Positions 3,991-12,000 of a stretch of 47,878 nt of DNA are shown here, one piece after another (the first letter of the stretch is position 1; the number at the start of each line of letters is the position of its first letter). The notes under the pieces were generated by a model. It worked only from the letters and a program-made list of their open reading frames with translations. It was not told the origin of the DNA and made no database searches. A program made the position numbers and the translations under genes. Source of the DNA: a virus; IMG/VR virus record IMGVR_UViG_3300042349_000656, positions 1-47,878 of that record; one strand, written 5' to 3'.

Positions 3991-4191
3991 TGTTCGCCCG
4001 CCCTAAGCGTTAAGCGTATACCCCCCCCCGTATAAAAAAGCGAAACTACCCTAACCTACAGAGGTGACAAAAGGCGAGAGAGATATCAATCTCATATAAA
4101 AAAAATTTTCAGGTGTGTCGACAAACTCTAAGGGTTCATATATAATTGCGGATATATTCCATTTCTGGTAAAAAAAATTTCCGCAGAAAAT
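3925..4191. other. Gene-free junction between GC-rich and AT-rich DNA
   Basis: No ORF with plausible coding character is seen. The segment holds a hairpin (CGGG/CCCG) around 3987-4000, a tandem TAAGCGT pair at 4004-4017, and a C9 tract at 4021-4029 flanked by GTATA on both sides. From about 4030 on the DNA is AT-rich, ending in the promoter at 4118. No tRNA can be folded here by eye. Confidence 0.6.
4118..4146 (+). promoter_or_regulatory. Canonical sigma-70 promoter
   Basis: TCGACA (one mismatch to TTGACA) at 4118-4123 and a perfect TATAAT at 4141-4146 are separated by 17 bases. It would drive the genes from 4192 on. It contrasts with the cassette boxes, which lack a visible -35. Confidence 0.75.
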
Positions 4192-4398
4192 ATGACTGAA
4201 ATCCCCCCTTCAAAAATCTATCACATCTATGCAAAGGATAGGTGCTTGTTTCATTCAATCAAGGAGGAAGAGTTTAGTGCCACTTGGAATACATTGAAGA
4301 ATATGGTTGGACTCATGAAAACTGATTATGAAGTAGAAGATCTTTCTTATGAAGAACTTGTATTACCTAAGAGGAATACCGAATCCCCATCATATTGA
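4192..4398 (+). CDS. Conserved cyanophage hypothetical protein
   Basis: This 68-residue protein contains IYHIYAKDRCLFHSIKEEEF followed by TWNTLKNMVGL and a DYEVEDLSYEELVLPK end. I recognise this pattern from many T4-like cyanophage genomes, where it is an uncharacterised small gene. No catalytic motif is visible. It is the first gene after the composition change and lies downstream of the sigma-70 promoter. No good Shine-Dalgarno sequence precedes the ATG. Confidence 0.85.
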   Translation: MTEIPPSKIYHIYAKDRCLFHSIKEEEFSATWNTLKNMVGLMKTDYEVEDLSYEELVLPKRNTESPSY

Positions 4399-4404
4399 CA
4401 CACT

Positions 4405-4411
4405 CTAAATA
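4405..4411 (+). promoter_or_regulatory. Possible late promoter, CTAAATA
   Basis: CTAAATA resembles the T4-type late box (TATAAATA) and lies 43 bases before the ATG at 4448, in the gap after the previous gene. Confidence 0.45.
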
Positions 4412-4447
4412 AGACGTTAGAATTGAACTGAAGGTTATTCAAAACTT

Positions 4448-5218
4448 ATGGCAAAAGGATTTACTGTTAAAGAAAAGCCGTCTCAAGGAACCAATGCTGA
4501 AACTTGGGACTATGAAGCAATTAAAGAAAGAATGCGTGGTAAGAATATTGTATTCTGCCTACCTGGACGCGGATGCTCATATCTCTTTCTGAAGAGTTTT
4601 GTACAGATGTGTTTTGATCTGGTACAGAACAACATGAGTATTCAGATCTCTCAGGACTACTCTTCAATGGTTAACTTTGCACGTTGTAAAGTACTAGGTG
4701 CAAATGTTCTACGTGGTCCTAAGCAAATTCCTTGGGATGGTAAACTGCAATATGATTATCAACTCTGGATTGATAATGACATTGTTTTTAACACTGAAAA
4801 GTTCTGGCAACTGTGTGATGTTGCTCTGAATGATAAAGGTGAAGAAAAAGAAATCGTTGCTGGTTGGTACGCTACAGAAGATGGTCACACTACTTCTGTT
4901 GCTCACTGGTTGGAAGAAGATGATTTCCGTAAGAACGGTGGTGTGATGAATCATGAAACCGTTGATTCAATCTCCAAGCGTCGTCGTCCATTTACTGTTG
5001 ATTACACTGGTTTTGGTTGGGTTCTAATTAAGAACGGTGTATTTGAGAATCTTGAGTATCCTTGGTTTGCTCCTCAGATGCAAGTCTTTGAGTCTGGTAA
5101 GGTTCAAGATATGTGCGGTGAAGACGTTTCATTCTGTCTGGATGCAAAGAAAGCAGGATTTGAAATTTGGTGTGATCCACGTATTCGTGTTGGTCACGAG
5201 AAAACTCGCATTATCTGA
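4448..5218 (+). CDS. Glycosyltransferase-like protein, GT-A fold candidate
   Basis: This 256-residue protein has an early block KNIVFCLPGRGCSYLFLKSF at about residues 32-51 and a D109-N110-D111 motif in LWIDNDIVF, which fits the metal-binding DxD of GT-A glycosyltransferases. Later segments VDYTGFGWVLIKNGVFE and CGEDVSFCLDAKKAGFEIW fit the acceptor-site and ED motifs of family-2-like enzymes; the EDVSFC block is typical. It is common in T4-like cyanophages, where its substrate is unknown; a sugar transfer to phage or host polymer is likely. Its stop overlaps the next start (TGATG), showing a translational link. Confidence 0.75.
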   Translation: MAKGFTVKEKPSQGTNAETWDYEAIKERMRGKNIVFCLPGRGCSYLFLKSFVQMCFDLVQNNMSIQISQDYSSMVNFARCKVLGANVLRGPKQIPWDGKLQYDYQLWIDNDIVFNTEKFWQLCDVALNDKGEEKEIVAGWYATEDGHTTSVAHWLEEDDFRKNGGVMNHETVDSISKRRRPFTVDYTGFGWVLIKNGVFENLEYPWFAPQMQVFESGKVQDMCGEDVSFCLDAKKAGFEIWCDPRIRVGHEKTRII

Positions 5219-5364
5219 TGTACAATATTCTCTATAGGGGTAGGATAATTCATAAGGATCTTACCCTTGAAGAATGTACTGAGGTACTTGACGAATACTC
5301 CCAAAAATATTATGAGGGAGATGATAACATTGATATTACTGAAATTGAATTGGAGGAAATCTAA
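5218..5364 (+). CDS. Small acidic cyanophage protein
   Basis: This 48-residue protein, MYNILYRGRIIHKDLTLEEC at its start, ends with a very acidic stretch (YEGDDNIDITEIELEEI). Its ATG overlaps the TGA of the upstream gene by one base. I recognise the type, a short strand pair then a LT-EEC helix and acidic tail, from cyanophage genomes, where it is uncharacterised. Confidence 0.8.
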   Translation: MYNILYRGRIIHKDLTLEECTEVLDEYSQKYYEGDDNIDITEIELEEI

Positions 5365-5505
5365 ATGGCAAAGCGTCCTAATCTGAATGGTCAGTTGATT
5401 GAATCTCACCCCAAATCTACCCGTCAGGGTATGGGGAAACATACAAAATACGCTGCAACGAGCAGAAACGTTGCTAAGAAAAAGTACAGAGGTCAAGGAA
5501 AATGA
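5365..5505 (+). CDS. Small basic cyanophage protein
   Basis: This 46-residue protein is very basic: it begins MAKRPNLNGQLIESHPK and ends NVAKKKYRGQGK. It starts directly after the previous stop (TAAATG), with GGAGG in the end of the upstream gene serving as ribosome binding site. It may bind nucleic acid or an acidic partner such as the protein before it. The family is not named. Confidence 0.75.
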   Translation: MAKRPNLNGQLIESHPKSTRQGMGKHTKYAATSRNVAKKKYRGQGK

Positions 5506-5675
5506 CAGAAGAAAACACACAATCCACTGAAACACAATCATTTGGATGGGTTGCAGGAGTTCCTGTGGGTATGCAGGATCATCCTGATACTCGTCGCTCT
5601 ATTGAAGAGCGTCGGAAACTTTATCAACAACAACAAGAATCTCAGAGTTCTTCTGAGTCTTCTGATCCTTCTTGA
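5502..5675 (+). CDS. Small hydrophilic protein with a Gln/Ser tail
   Basis: This 57-residue protein overlaps the previous gene by four bases (ATGA). It has one conserved-looking block, FGWVAGVPVGMQDHPDTRRS, then an RRKLYQQQQESQ helix and a low-complexity Ser-rich end. Genes 4448 to 5675 form one tightly packed operon. No known function. Confidence 0.75.
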   Translation: MTEENTQSTETQSFGWVAGVPVGMQDHPDTRRSIEERRKLYQQQQESQSSSESSDPS

Positions 5676-5720
5676 ATCTTACATCCGCGTATCTCTCTAA
5701 GAGGGCGAAAATCTCTCTTC

Positions 5721-5742
5721 TATAACTATTTCAACAGTTATA
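5721..5742 (+). terminator. Inverted repeat between operons
   Basis: TATAACT at 5721-5727 and AGTTATA at 5736-5742 form a perfect 7-bp inverted repeat with an 8-base loop, 10 bases before the ATG at 5753. Without a T-run it may be a processing or translation signal rather than a terminator. Confidence 0.35.
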
Positions 5743-5752
5743 AGATGCTAAC

Positions 5753-6355
5753 ATGGGATATTTCCTAGATGTCAATGATGAATGGAATCAGATACATCCA
5801 AAAGACATTTGGGCATATAATAAACTATCACTAAGTCGGGTATTGGAATATACTTGTGGTCCTACTGGGACTACAGTTCCAGTACCCGACTTTTATATTA
5901 TCCGCCCATCTATTAATTTACTTGGTATGAGTAGGTTTGCTCGTAAAGAATGGATAGAAAATGAAACGGAAGACTTCCATCCTTCTGAATTTTGGTGTGA
6001 AATCTTCGAAGGACCACATTTAAGTGTTGATTTTCATGAAAAGAAGTCAGAGTTGGTCGTATTAGGTGAAAAAAACGCGGAAGACCCCTTATACAAATGG
6101 CAAAAATGGTCAAAAATTGATGCCGAAGTTGAATTTCCTTCAATTTTAAGTGACTTGGTCGGTGATTATGAGTGGATCAATTGTGAATTTATAGGAAATC
6201 ATCTAATTGAGGTACAATTTCGCCAAAATCCCGATTTTCGTTATGGAAACTCAGTTGCAATTCCAGTCTGGAATGATAAAATAAATAGTGATAACAGTGA
6301 TTATCAGTTTATAGAAGATAAAGATTACCTAAGAGAAGGATTTTATATTAATTAA
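5753..6355 (+). CDS. Conserved cyanophage hypothetical protein
   Basis: This 200-residue soluble protein starts with DIWAYNKLSLSRVLEYTCGP, then GTTVPVPDFYIIRPSINLLG, MSRFARKEWIE and FHPSEFWCEIFEGPHLSVDF. I know this sequence type (IWAYNKL-LSR, VP-P--Y--RP, GEFWCEIF) from cyanomyoviruses, where it is annotated only as hypothetical. The first half resembles the lid part of ATP-grasp-like phage proteins, but I see no clear nucleotide site. The codon use is that of the AT-rich part of the window. Confidence 0.8.
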   Translation: MGYFLDVNDEWNQIHPKDIWAYNKLSLSRVLEYTCGPTGTTVPVPDFYIIRPSINLLGMSRFARKEWIENETEDFHPSEFWCEIFEGPHLSVDFHEKKSELVVLGEKNAEDPLYKWQKWSKIDAEVEFPSILSDLVGDYEWINCEFIGNHLIEVQFRQNPDFRYGNSVAIPVWNDKINSDNSDYQFIEDKDYLREGFYIN

Positions 6356-6373
6356 GGGATAGCAACCCCTTAA
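6352..6373 (+). terminator. Hairpin at the stop of the 200-residue gene
   Basis: TTAAGGG at 6352-6358 and CCCTTAA at 6367-6373 pair over 7 bp with an 8-base loop. The left arm overlaps the TAA stop. It is followed by AAAAG, not a T-run. A second hairpin starts 7 bases later. Confidence 0.5.
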
Positions 6374-6379
6374 AAAGTT

Positions 6380-6396
6380 CTGATTTTAAAAATCAG
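6380..6396 (+). promoter_or_regulatory. Hairpin touching the ribosome binding site of the next gene
   Basis: CTGATTTT and AAAATCAG form a perfect inverted repeat with one base between them. The Shine-Dalgarno AGGAGG at 6395-6400 begins within the right arm, six bases before the ATG at 6406. This could restrict ribosome access. Confidence 0.45.
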
Positions 6397-6405
6397 GAGG
6401 CAAAA

Positions 6406-6654
6406 ATGGGTCAACCATCAGATAGAGACACAAATTTTATGATGAATGAGTGGGGAACCAATAAACTGATCACAGATTATGGTTCACTTGATGAATTGCA
6501 CTCTAAACTTGAGGTAGGAGACAATCCTTTACCAGAAATTTCTGGAGGAATGAAAGAAAAATTTGAATATCAGAACGATATTCACTCAAGTATTCGTAAT
6601 GATAATGATTATGATGACTGGGAATATGGAACAGAGCCAATTATATTCAGATAA
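6406..6654 (+). CDS. Small acidic hypothetical protein
   Basis: This 82-residue protein contains TNFMMNEWGTNKLITDYGSL and ends with an acidic segment NDNDYDDWEYGTEPIIFR. It has a strong Shine-Dalgarno sequence (AGGAGG) partly inside a hairpin. It sits between the conserved hypothetical gene at 5753 and gp25, a position where cyanophages carry small unnamed genes. No domain is recognised. Confidence 0.75.
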   Translation: MGQPSDRDTNFMMNEWGTNKLITDYGSLDELHSKLEVGDNPLPEISGGMKEKFEYQNDIHSSIRNDNDYDDWEYGTEPIIFR

Positions 6655-6665
6655 TTAAAGAACAG

Positions 6666-6674
6666 TAATAAATA
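6666..6674 (+). promoter_or_regulatory. Late promoter of the baseplate operon, TAATAAATA
   Basis: TAATAAATA lies 20-28 bases before the gp25 start and matches the T4-type late box except at one position. It probably starts transcription of gp25 and the genes after it. Confidence 0.6.
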
Positions 6675-6693
6675 AGATAGATTTATACACTAA

Positions 6694-7101
6694 ATGCCAG
6701 AACAAAAACGCATTAGTAAAGGATTTAAGGACATTAGTTTGTCCTTTCAATACAATCCTGTCAACTACGACCTAATTGCAGTTAAAAATGAAACGGCAAT
6801 ATCACGTTCAATACGTAATATTGCCTCATACTATACTGGCGAAAAGTTATTTAATGCTTCATTTGGATCTGCTTTACCAAGATCTCTTTTTGAAAACCTA
6901 GATCAAGTTGGTGCAGATATGATCGCGGTTGATTTGGAAAGAGTTATCAAAGAATATGAACCAAGAGTTGAGTTATTAAGAGTTTCAGCAACTCCTGATT
7001 ATGATGGCAATAATCTTAATGTCATTATTGTCTATAACATCATAGGTCTTAGCATTGGATCTCAAGAACTTTCATTTGCATTAATACCAACTAGAAGATA
7101 A
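6694..7101 (+). CDS. gp25: Baseplate wedge protein gp25
   Basis: At 135 residues it is close to T4 gp25 (132). The block TGEKLFNASFGSALPRSLFE and the later VIKEYEPRVELLRV carry the family's lysozyme-like fold signature and EPR motif. gp25 joins gp6 and gp53 in the inner baseplate wedge near the tube. The late promoter sits just upstream, and the stop overlaps the gp6 start (TAATG). Confidence 0.95.
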   Translation: MPEQKRISKGFKDISLSFQYNPVNYDLIAVKNETAISRSIRNIASYYTGEKLFNASFGSALPRSLFENLDQVGADMIAVDLERVIKEYEPRVELLRVSATPDYDGNNLNVIIVYNIIGLSIGSQELSFALIPTRR

Positions 7102-9065
7102 TGGCACTCGTAGACTTAACAAACTTAAATTTTGACGAGATTAAAACCTCTATCAAAGCGTATTTAAGAGCAAATTCAAACTTTACGGATTATGATTTTG
7201 AAGGATCTAATCTATCCGTAATACTTGATATCCTTGCGTATAACACATATATTACGTCTTACAATGCCAACATGGTTGGCAATGAAGTTTTTATTGATAG
7301 TGCAACGCTTAGAGAGAATGTTGTTTCACTGGCAAGAAATATTGGATATGTTCCAAAATCAAAAACAGCAGCAAAAACAATTGTAACCTTTGGTGTTGAT
7401 ACTTCAGCATTTGTAACACAACCTCTCACTCTAACTCTTAAAAAAGGAACGGTTGCAGTAAGTAAAGAGACTTTTGGAAATCAAAACTACACGTTCATGA
7501 TTCCAGAAGACATTACTGTTCCAGTAGTTGAGCAATATGCACAATTCAATAATATTGAAATATATGAGGGTTCATATGCAGTGTCTACATTTACAGTAGA
7601 TACTGCTCTTGAGGACCAAAGATTTATTTTAGATAATGAAAATATTGATACAACTACTTTGTCACTTAAGGTTAGACCATCAAAAAGTAGTACAGTTGTA
7701 AGTAAATTTAGTATGGTCGAATCCATTCTAAATGTAAAATCAGATTCCAAAATCTTCTTTATTCAAGAAGTTGCAGATCAAAGATATGAACTTTTATTTG
7801 GAGATGGTATCTTTGGTGAAAAATTATCTAATGGAAATTATATTGAAGTATCGTATTGTATAACAAATGGAGAAGATGGAAACGGCATAACCAATCTTGA
7901 TTTCTCTGGAAGAATTATTGATAATAATGATCGCATCATTACTACAGGAGTAACTGAGATTTTTGTAGAGGCATCATCTCAGGGTGGACAAGAGATTCAA
8001 TCCATAAACTCAGTAAGAAAGTATGCACCAAGACTTTATGCATCTCAAAACCGTGCAGTAACAGCATCTGATTATGAAGCACTGATTCCGACAATTTATC
8101 CAGAAGCGGAATATGTTACAGTTTTTGGGGGAGAGGATCTGAGTCCTCCTCAATTTGGAAAAGTTTATATCGTTATCAAACCATATAATGGTCAATTTAT
8201 TTCCAATGCAATTAAGTCAAACTTAAAGCAGACTCTCAAGAAATACTCAGTTTCTGGGGTAAAAGTTGAATTTGTTGATCTAAAATATGTTTATGTTGAA
8301 ACAGATTCTAAGATTTACTATAATCAAAATAAGGCTCCTTCCGCACAGTATGTGAAGACTATAGTATCTGATAATATTAACCAATATTCCAGGTCAAGAG
8401 AAATCAACCAGTACGGATCTAAGTTTAAATATAGCAAATTCCTCAAAATTGTTGATGATAGTCATGAGTCAATTACCTCAAATATCACCACTGTTCAGAT
8501 TAGAAGAAATCTAAAACCTGTAATAAATAGTCTTGCAGAGTATGAAATTTGCTATGGAAATTCATTTTATGTGAGATTTGATAAGGATAAGAATAGATTA
8601 TCCTCTTCACAACCTCAAGATACTGCAATGAATTGTGATGGTTATAACATTAAATCATCTGGATTTAATGTTGAGGGAATTGCTGATACTGTCTATATTT
8701 CAGATTTTCCATATTCTGATGGAAAAAATGGTGAGATATTCTTGTTTAGACTTGATTCTGAATCTCAACCTATTATTATTAGAAGAAATGTTGGCACTGT
8801 TCATTATGATAAGGGAGAAATTCTTTTAAAACCAATAAAGATAATTTCTACTCTTAAAAACTTTGGCGGAGAATCAATTATTGAAATATCTGCAACTCCA
8901 CTATCAAACGATGTTGTTGGACTCCAAGATTTATTTGTACAATATGAAATATCAAGGAGCAATATTGACATGGTTCCAGACGTAATAACCTCTGGATATG
9001 ATCCATCGGCATTAAGTCACAAATCAAGTTCAAGTTATGTTAATGGGTCTCTTATAAGAAATTAA
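7101..9065 (+). CDS. gp6: Baseplate wedge protein gp6
   Basis: Its 654 residues compare with 660 in T4 gp6, the wedge protein that forms the ring of the baseplate and links wedges together. The N-terminal half contains NVVSLARNIGYVPKS near residue 73 and the baseplate-J type FGDG at residues 233-236. APRLYASQNRAVTASDYEAL at 309-328 is the family signature. The start overlaps the gp25 stop by one base, so the two are translationally linked. The order 25-6-7-8 is that of cyanomyoviruses rather than T4, where gp25 is in another cluster. Confidence 0.95.
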   Translation: MALVDLTNLNFDEIKTSIKAYLRANSNFTDYDFEGSNLSVILDILAYNTYITSYNANMVGNEVFIDSATLRENVVSLARNIGYVPKSKTAAKTIVTFGVDTSAFVTQPLTLTLKKGTVAVSKETFGNQNYTFMIPEDITVPVVEQYAQFNNIEIYEGSYAVSTFTVDTALEDQRFILDNENIDTTTLSLKVRPSKSSTVVSKFSMVESILNVKSDSKIFFIQEVADQRYELLFGDGIFGEKLSNGNYIEVSYCITNGEDGNGITNLDFSGRIIDNNDRIITTGVTEIFVEASSQGGQEIQSINSVRKYAPRLYASQNRAVTASDYEALIPTIYPEAEYVTVFGGEDLSPPQFGKVYIVIKPYNGQFISNAIKSNLKQTLKKYSVSGVKVEFVDLKYVYVETDSKIYYNQNKAPSAQYVKTIVSDNINQYSRSREINQYGSKFKYSKFLKIVDDSHESITSNITTVQIRRNLKPVINSLAEYEICYGNSFYVRFDKDKNRLSSSQPQDTAMNCDGYNIKSSGFNVEGIADTVYISDFPYSDGKNGEIFLFRLDSESQPIIIRRNVGTVHYDKGEILLKPIKIISTLKNFGGESIIEISATPLSNDVVGLQDLFVQYEISRSNIDMVPDVITSGYDPSALSHKSSSSYVNGSLIRN

Positions 9066-9066
9066 T

Positions 9067-12000
9067 ATGAAAGATAGTAGAATTAAGACTAGATTCATCC
9101 TAGAAAACCATATACCTAGTTTTGTTCGGGAAGAATATCCGCTATTTGTTGAATTTTTAAAGAGATACTATGATTCTATAGAATATAAGGGCGCACCTAA
9201 GGACCTTATTGAAAATATTGACGAATATACGAAGGTAGCAAATATAACAAACAGGGTAGATTCAACTACTCTTATAGAAGATGTCGAATTATATTCAACA
9301 TCTATCAAAGTTGAATCTGTAAAAGGATTTCCAGAAAGATCTGGCCTGATTCAAATAAATGATGAAATTATATATTACGAATCTAAAAATAAAGGAACTA
9401 ATACTTTTGAAGGGTGCTCTCGCGGATTTACTGGGAGAGTATTAAAGGATGGTGGAAAAGAAAATGAATTAATATTCAAACCTTCATTCGCTTCATCACA
9501 TAAAGGTGAATCTGTTGTAAAGAATCTTGGCGAACAATTCTTAAAAATTTTCTTAGAAAATACTAAAAAGCTCTTAGTTCCTGGATTTGACAATCGACAA
9601 TTTGTGGAGGGTTTGGATGAAGAACTCTTCATAAAACAAGCAAGAGATTTTTATTCGGCAAAGGGATCTCCAGAGTCTTTTAATGTACTTTTCAAGGCAT
9701 TATTTGGTAAAGAAGCAAAGATTACAAATCCCTACGACAATGTAATCAAAGCATCTAATGCAAACTATAGAGTAGATACAGTTCTTACTGTTGAAATTTT
9801 GGACGGAGACCCTTCAAAAATATTAAATAAAACTCTATATCAAGACCAATATGGCACTATAAACAAAGCATATGGAACTATAAATGATATTTTAAGGATA
9901 TCTGAAGATAATAGAGAGTATTATAGATTATCCATTGATAATGACTTTATTTTTGGCGAAAGCAGTATATTTGGATCTTTTACTGTACATCCAGCAACAT
10001 TTTTAATAAATTCTGCTGATATTGGAGACGATACTTTAGACGTTGAATCTACAGTTGGTTTCCCAGAGAGTGGAACTCTTTTTGTTAAATTCGATGATAA
10101 AGTAAATGTGTATATTGATTATACATCAAAATCATCAACTCAATTTTTTGGGTGTAGTAATATTACTAGACTTATTGACGCAAAGAAAAGAATATCTCTG
10201 AATACTTTTGCATATTCTTATGGTGATGATGAAAATGATATTATTTCTATGAGGATTACTGGAATATTATCAGATCTTTTATATCCTGAAAATATTGATT
10301 TAATGCTTAAGAATGATACAATTGAAATAACTTCTTTAGGTTATTCTAATGAAAATGATTTTCGTTCAAATAATTGGATTTTTAATCATCCAACAAAGCA
10401 TAAAATTAAAAGTCTAACTAATATTGGCAATTTTAATTATGAATTGGTAACACATGATCCTATTAACATTATAACTGGCGATACCATTATTTTGAATGGT
10501 ATCATGAAAGATAGGTTTGGCAATATTCAGAATGTAGAAAGAATTTTTGATGCTGCTCCTGGATCAAGTCCAAAAAATTCGGTAAGGATTACTAATGATG
10601 TTGAAATTGTTTATGTATATTCTATAGAAAGAAAATTAAGAAAAGTACCTGGATTGAAATATAATGCAGATGTTCAGAATACTTATGTAGATTCCGATAG
10701 GAATACATATGTAACTTCTCCATCATTGGCAAGATATTATAATGATAGTTTAGAACTTAGAAGTAGGATAGCAAAATTTGATGCAAATTTAAATTCAGAA
10801 GAGACACTTCCTGTATTTAATCATGGTTTCTTAACTGGAGATGCAGTTGTATATTTTCCAGACCCAGAGGATTCGAATAATTCATTAGATATTCCAAAAG
10901 CAATATATTTTGTTAAAAAAGTAGATAATGACCGTATAAAATTATCAAAGAGTAGATCTGACATTTTTAATGGAGATTTCTTAAAGATAAGTGGAATAGC
11001 AACGAATAATACTTTTGCTCCATTAGAGTTTACTGAAGTTAGTTCCGTACCAAATGAGGGTCTTAAATTTAGAACAGTTGAATCTCAAGATCTTGTTAGA
11101 AAATTACAAAATCCAGAATTAACAGAAAAAACATACAAAACCTTACCTGGAAAAACTGGAATTTTAGTTAATGGAGTAGAAATTCTTAACTATAAATCTC
11201 CAGATGTTATAAAATATGGTGCCCTTGAAGAAATTATTGTTTCTGCTCCTGGACAAAACTATGATATTATAAATCCACCTCTAGTTCATATTTCAGATCA
11301 AGTTGGATCTGGATCTACCGCATATGCTAGAGTTACGGGTTCTTTAGAAAGAATTGACATCATACATCCAGGATTTGATTATCTAACTACTCCTTTTATA
11401 TCAATTTCTGGAGGAAATGGAGATGGTGCATTTGTCCAACCAAATCTTGTTGCATATAGACATAAAGTAGAATTTAATGCAGTACAACAAGCAAAAAGAG
11501 TGGATATTAATGCTAATATCATAACATTTTCAAAATATCATCAATTTAGAGATGGTGAAAAGGTAATTTACAACACTCAAGGAGGAGCTGCAATAGGTGG
11601 TCTTGTTAATAATTCATCTTATTATGTTTCTGTAGTTGGATCTCGTCAAGTAAAACTTCATAGATCTCTCGAAGATGCTAGGGAAGCCAAACTATCATAC
11701 AACCCAGCAGTTGGTATTGTTACTGGTGCTAATAATGAAATTGAATTAACTTCTTTCGGTTCTGGAAATCATATACTGGAATCTTATGAAAGAAGAAAAA
11801 AAATAGGCGGAATTAGAGTTGTAAATAAAGGAAAAAATTATTCAAATAGAAAAACAATATTTGAATCACAGGATGTAAATCTATATGCCAATAGTATTAC
11901 TATAAAAAAACATGGATATAACAGTGGAGAAATAATTGTATATAATTCTTCTTCTCCAGTTGGAGGATTAGTAAGTTCTACTTCTTATTATGTAACAAGT

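Noticed and set aside
3925-4020. Possible tRNA or small RNA in the junction
   Set aside because: A CGGG/CCCG hairpin and a TTCG are present, but no acceptor stem or anticodon arm can be assembled.
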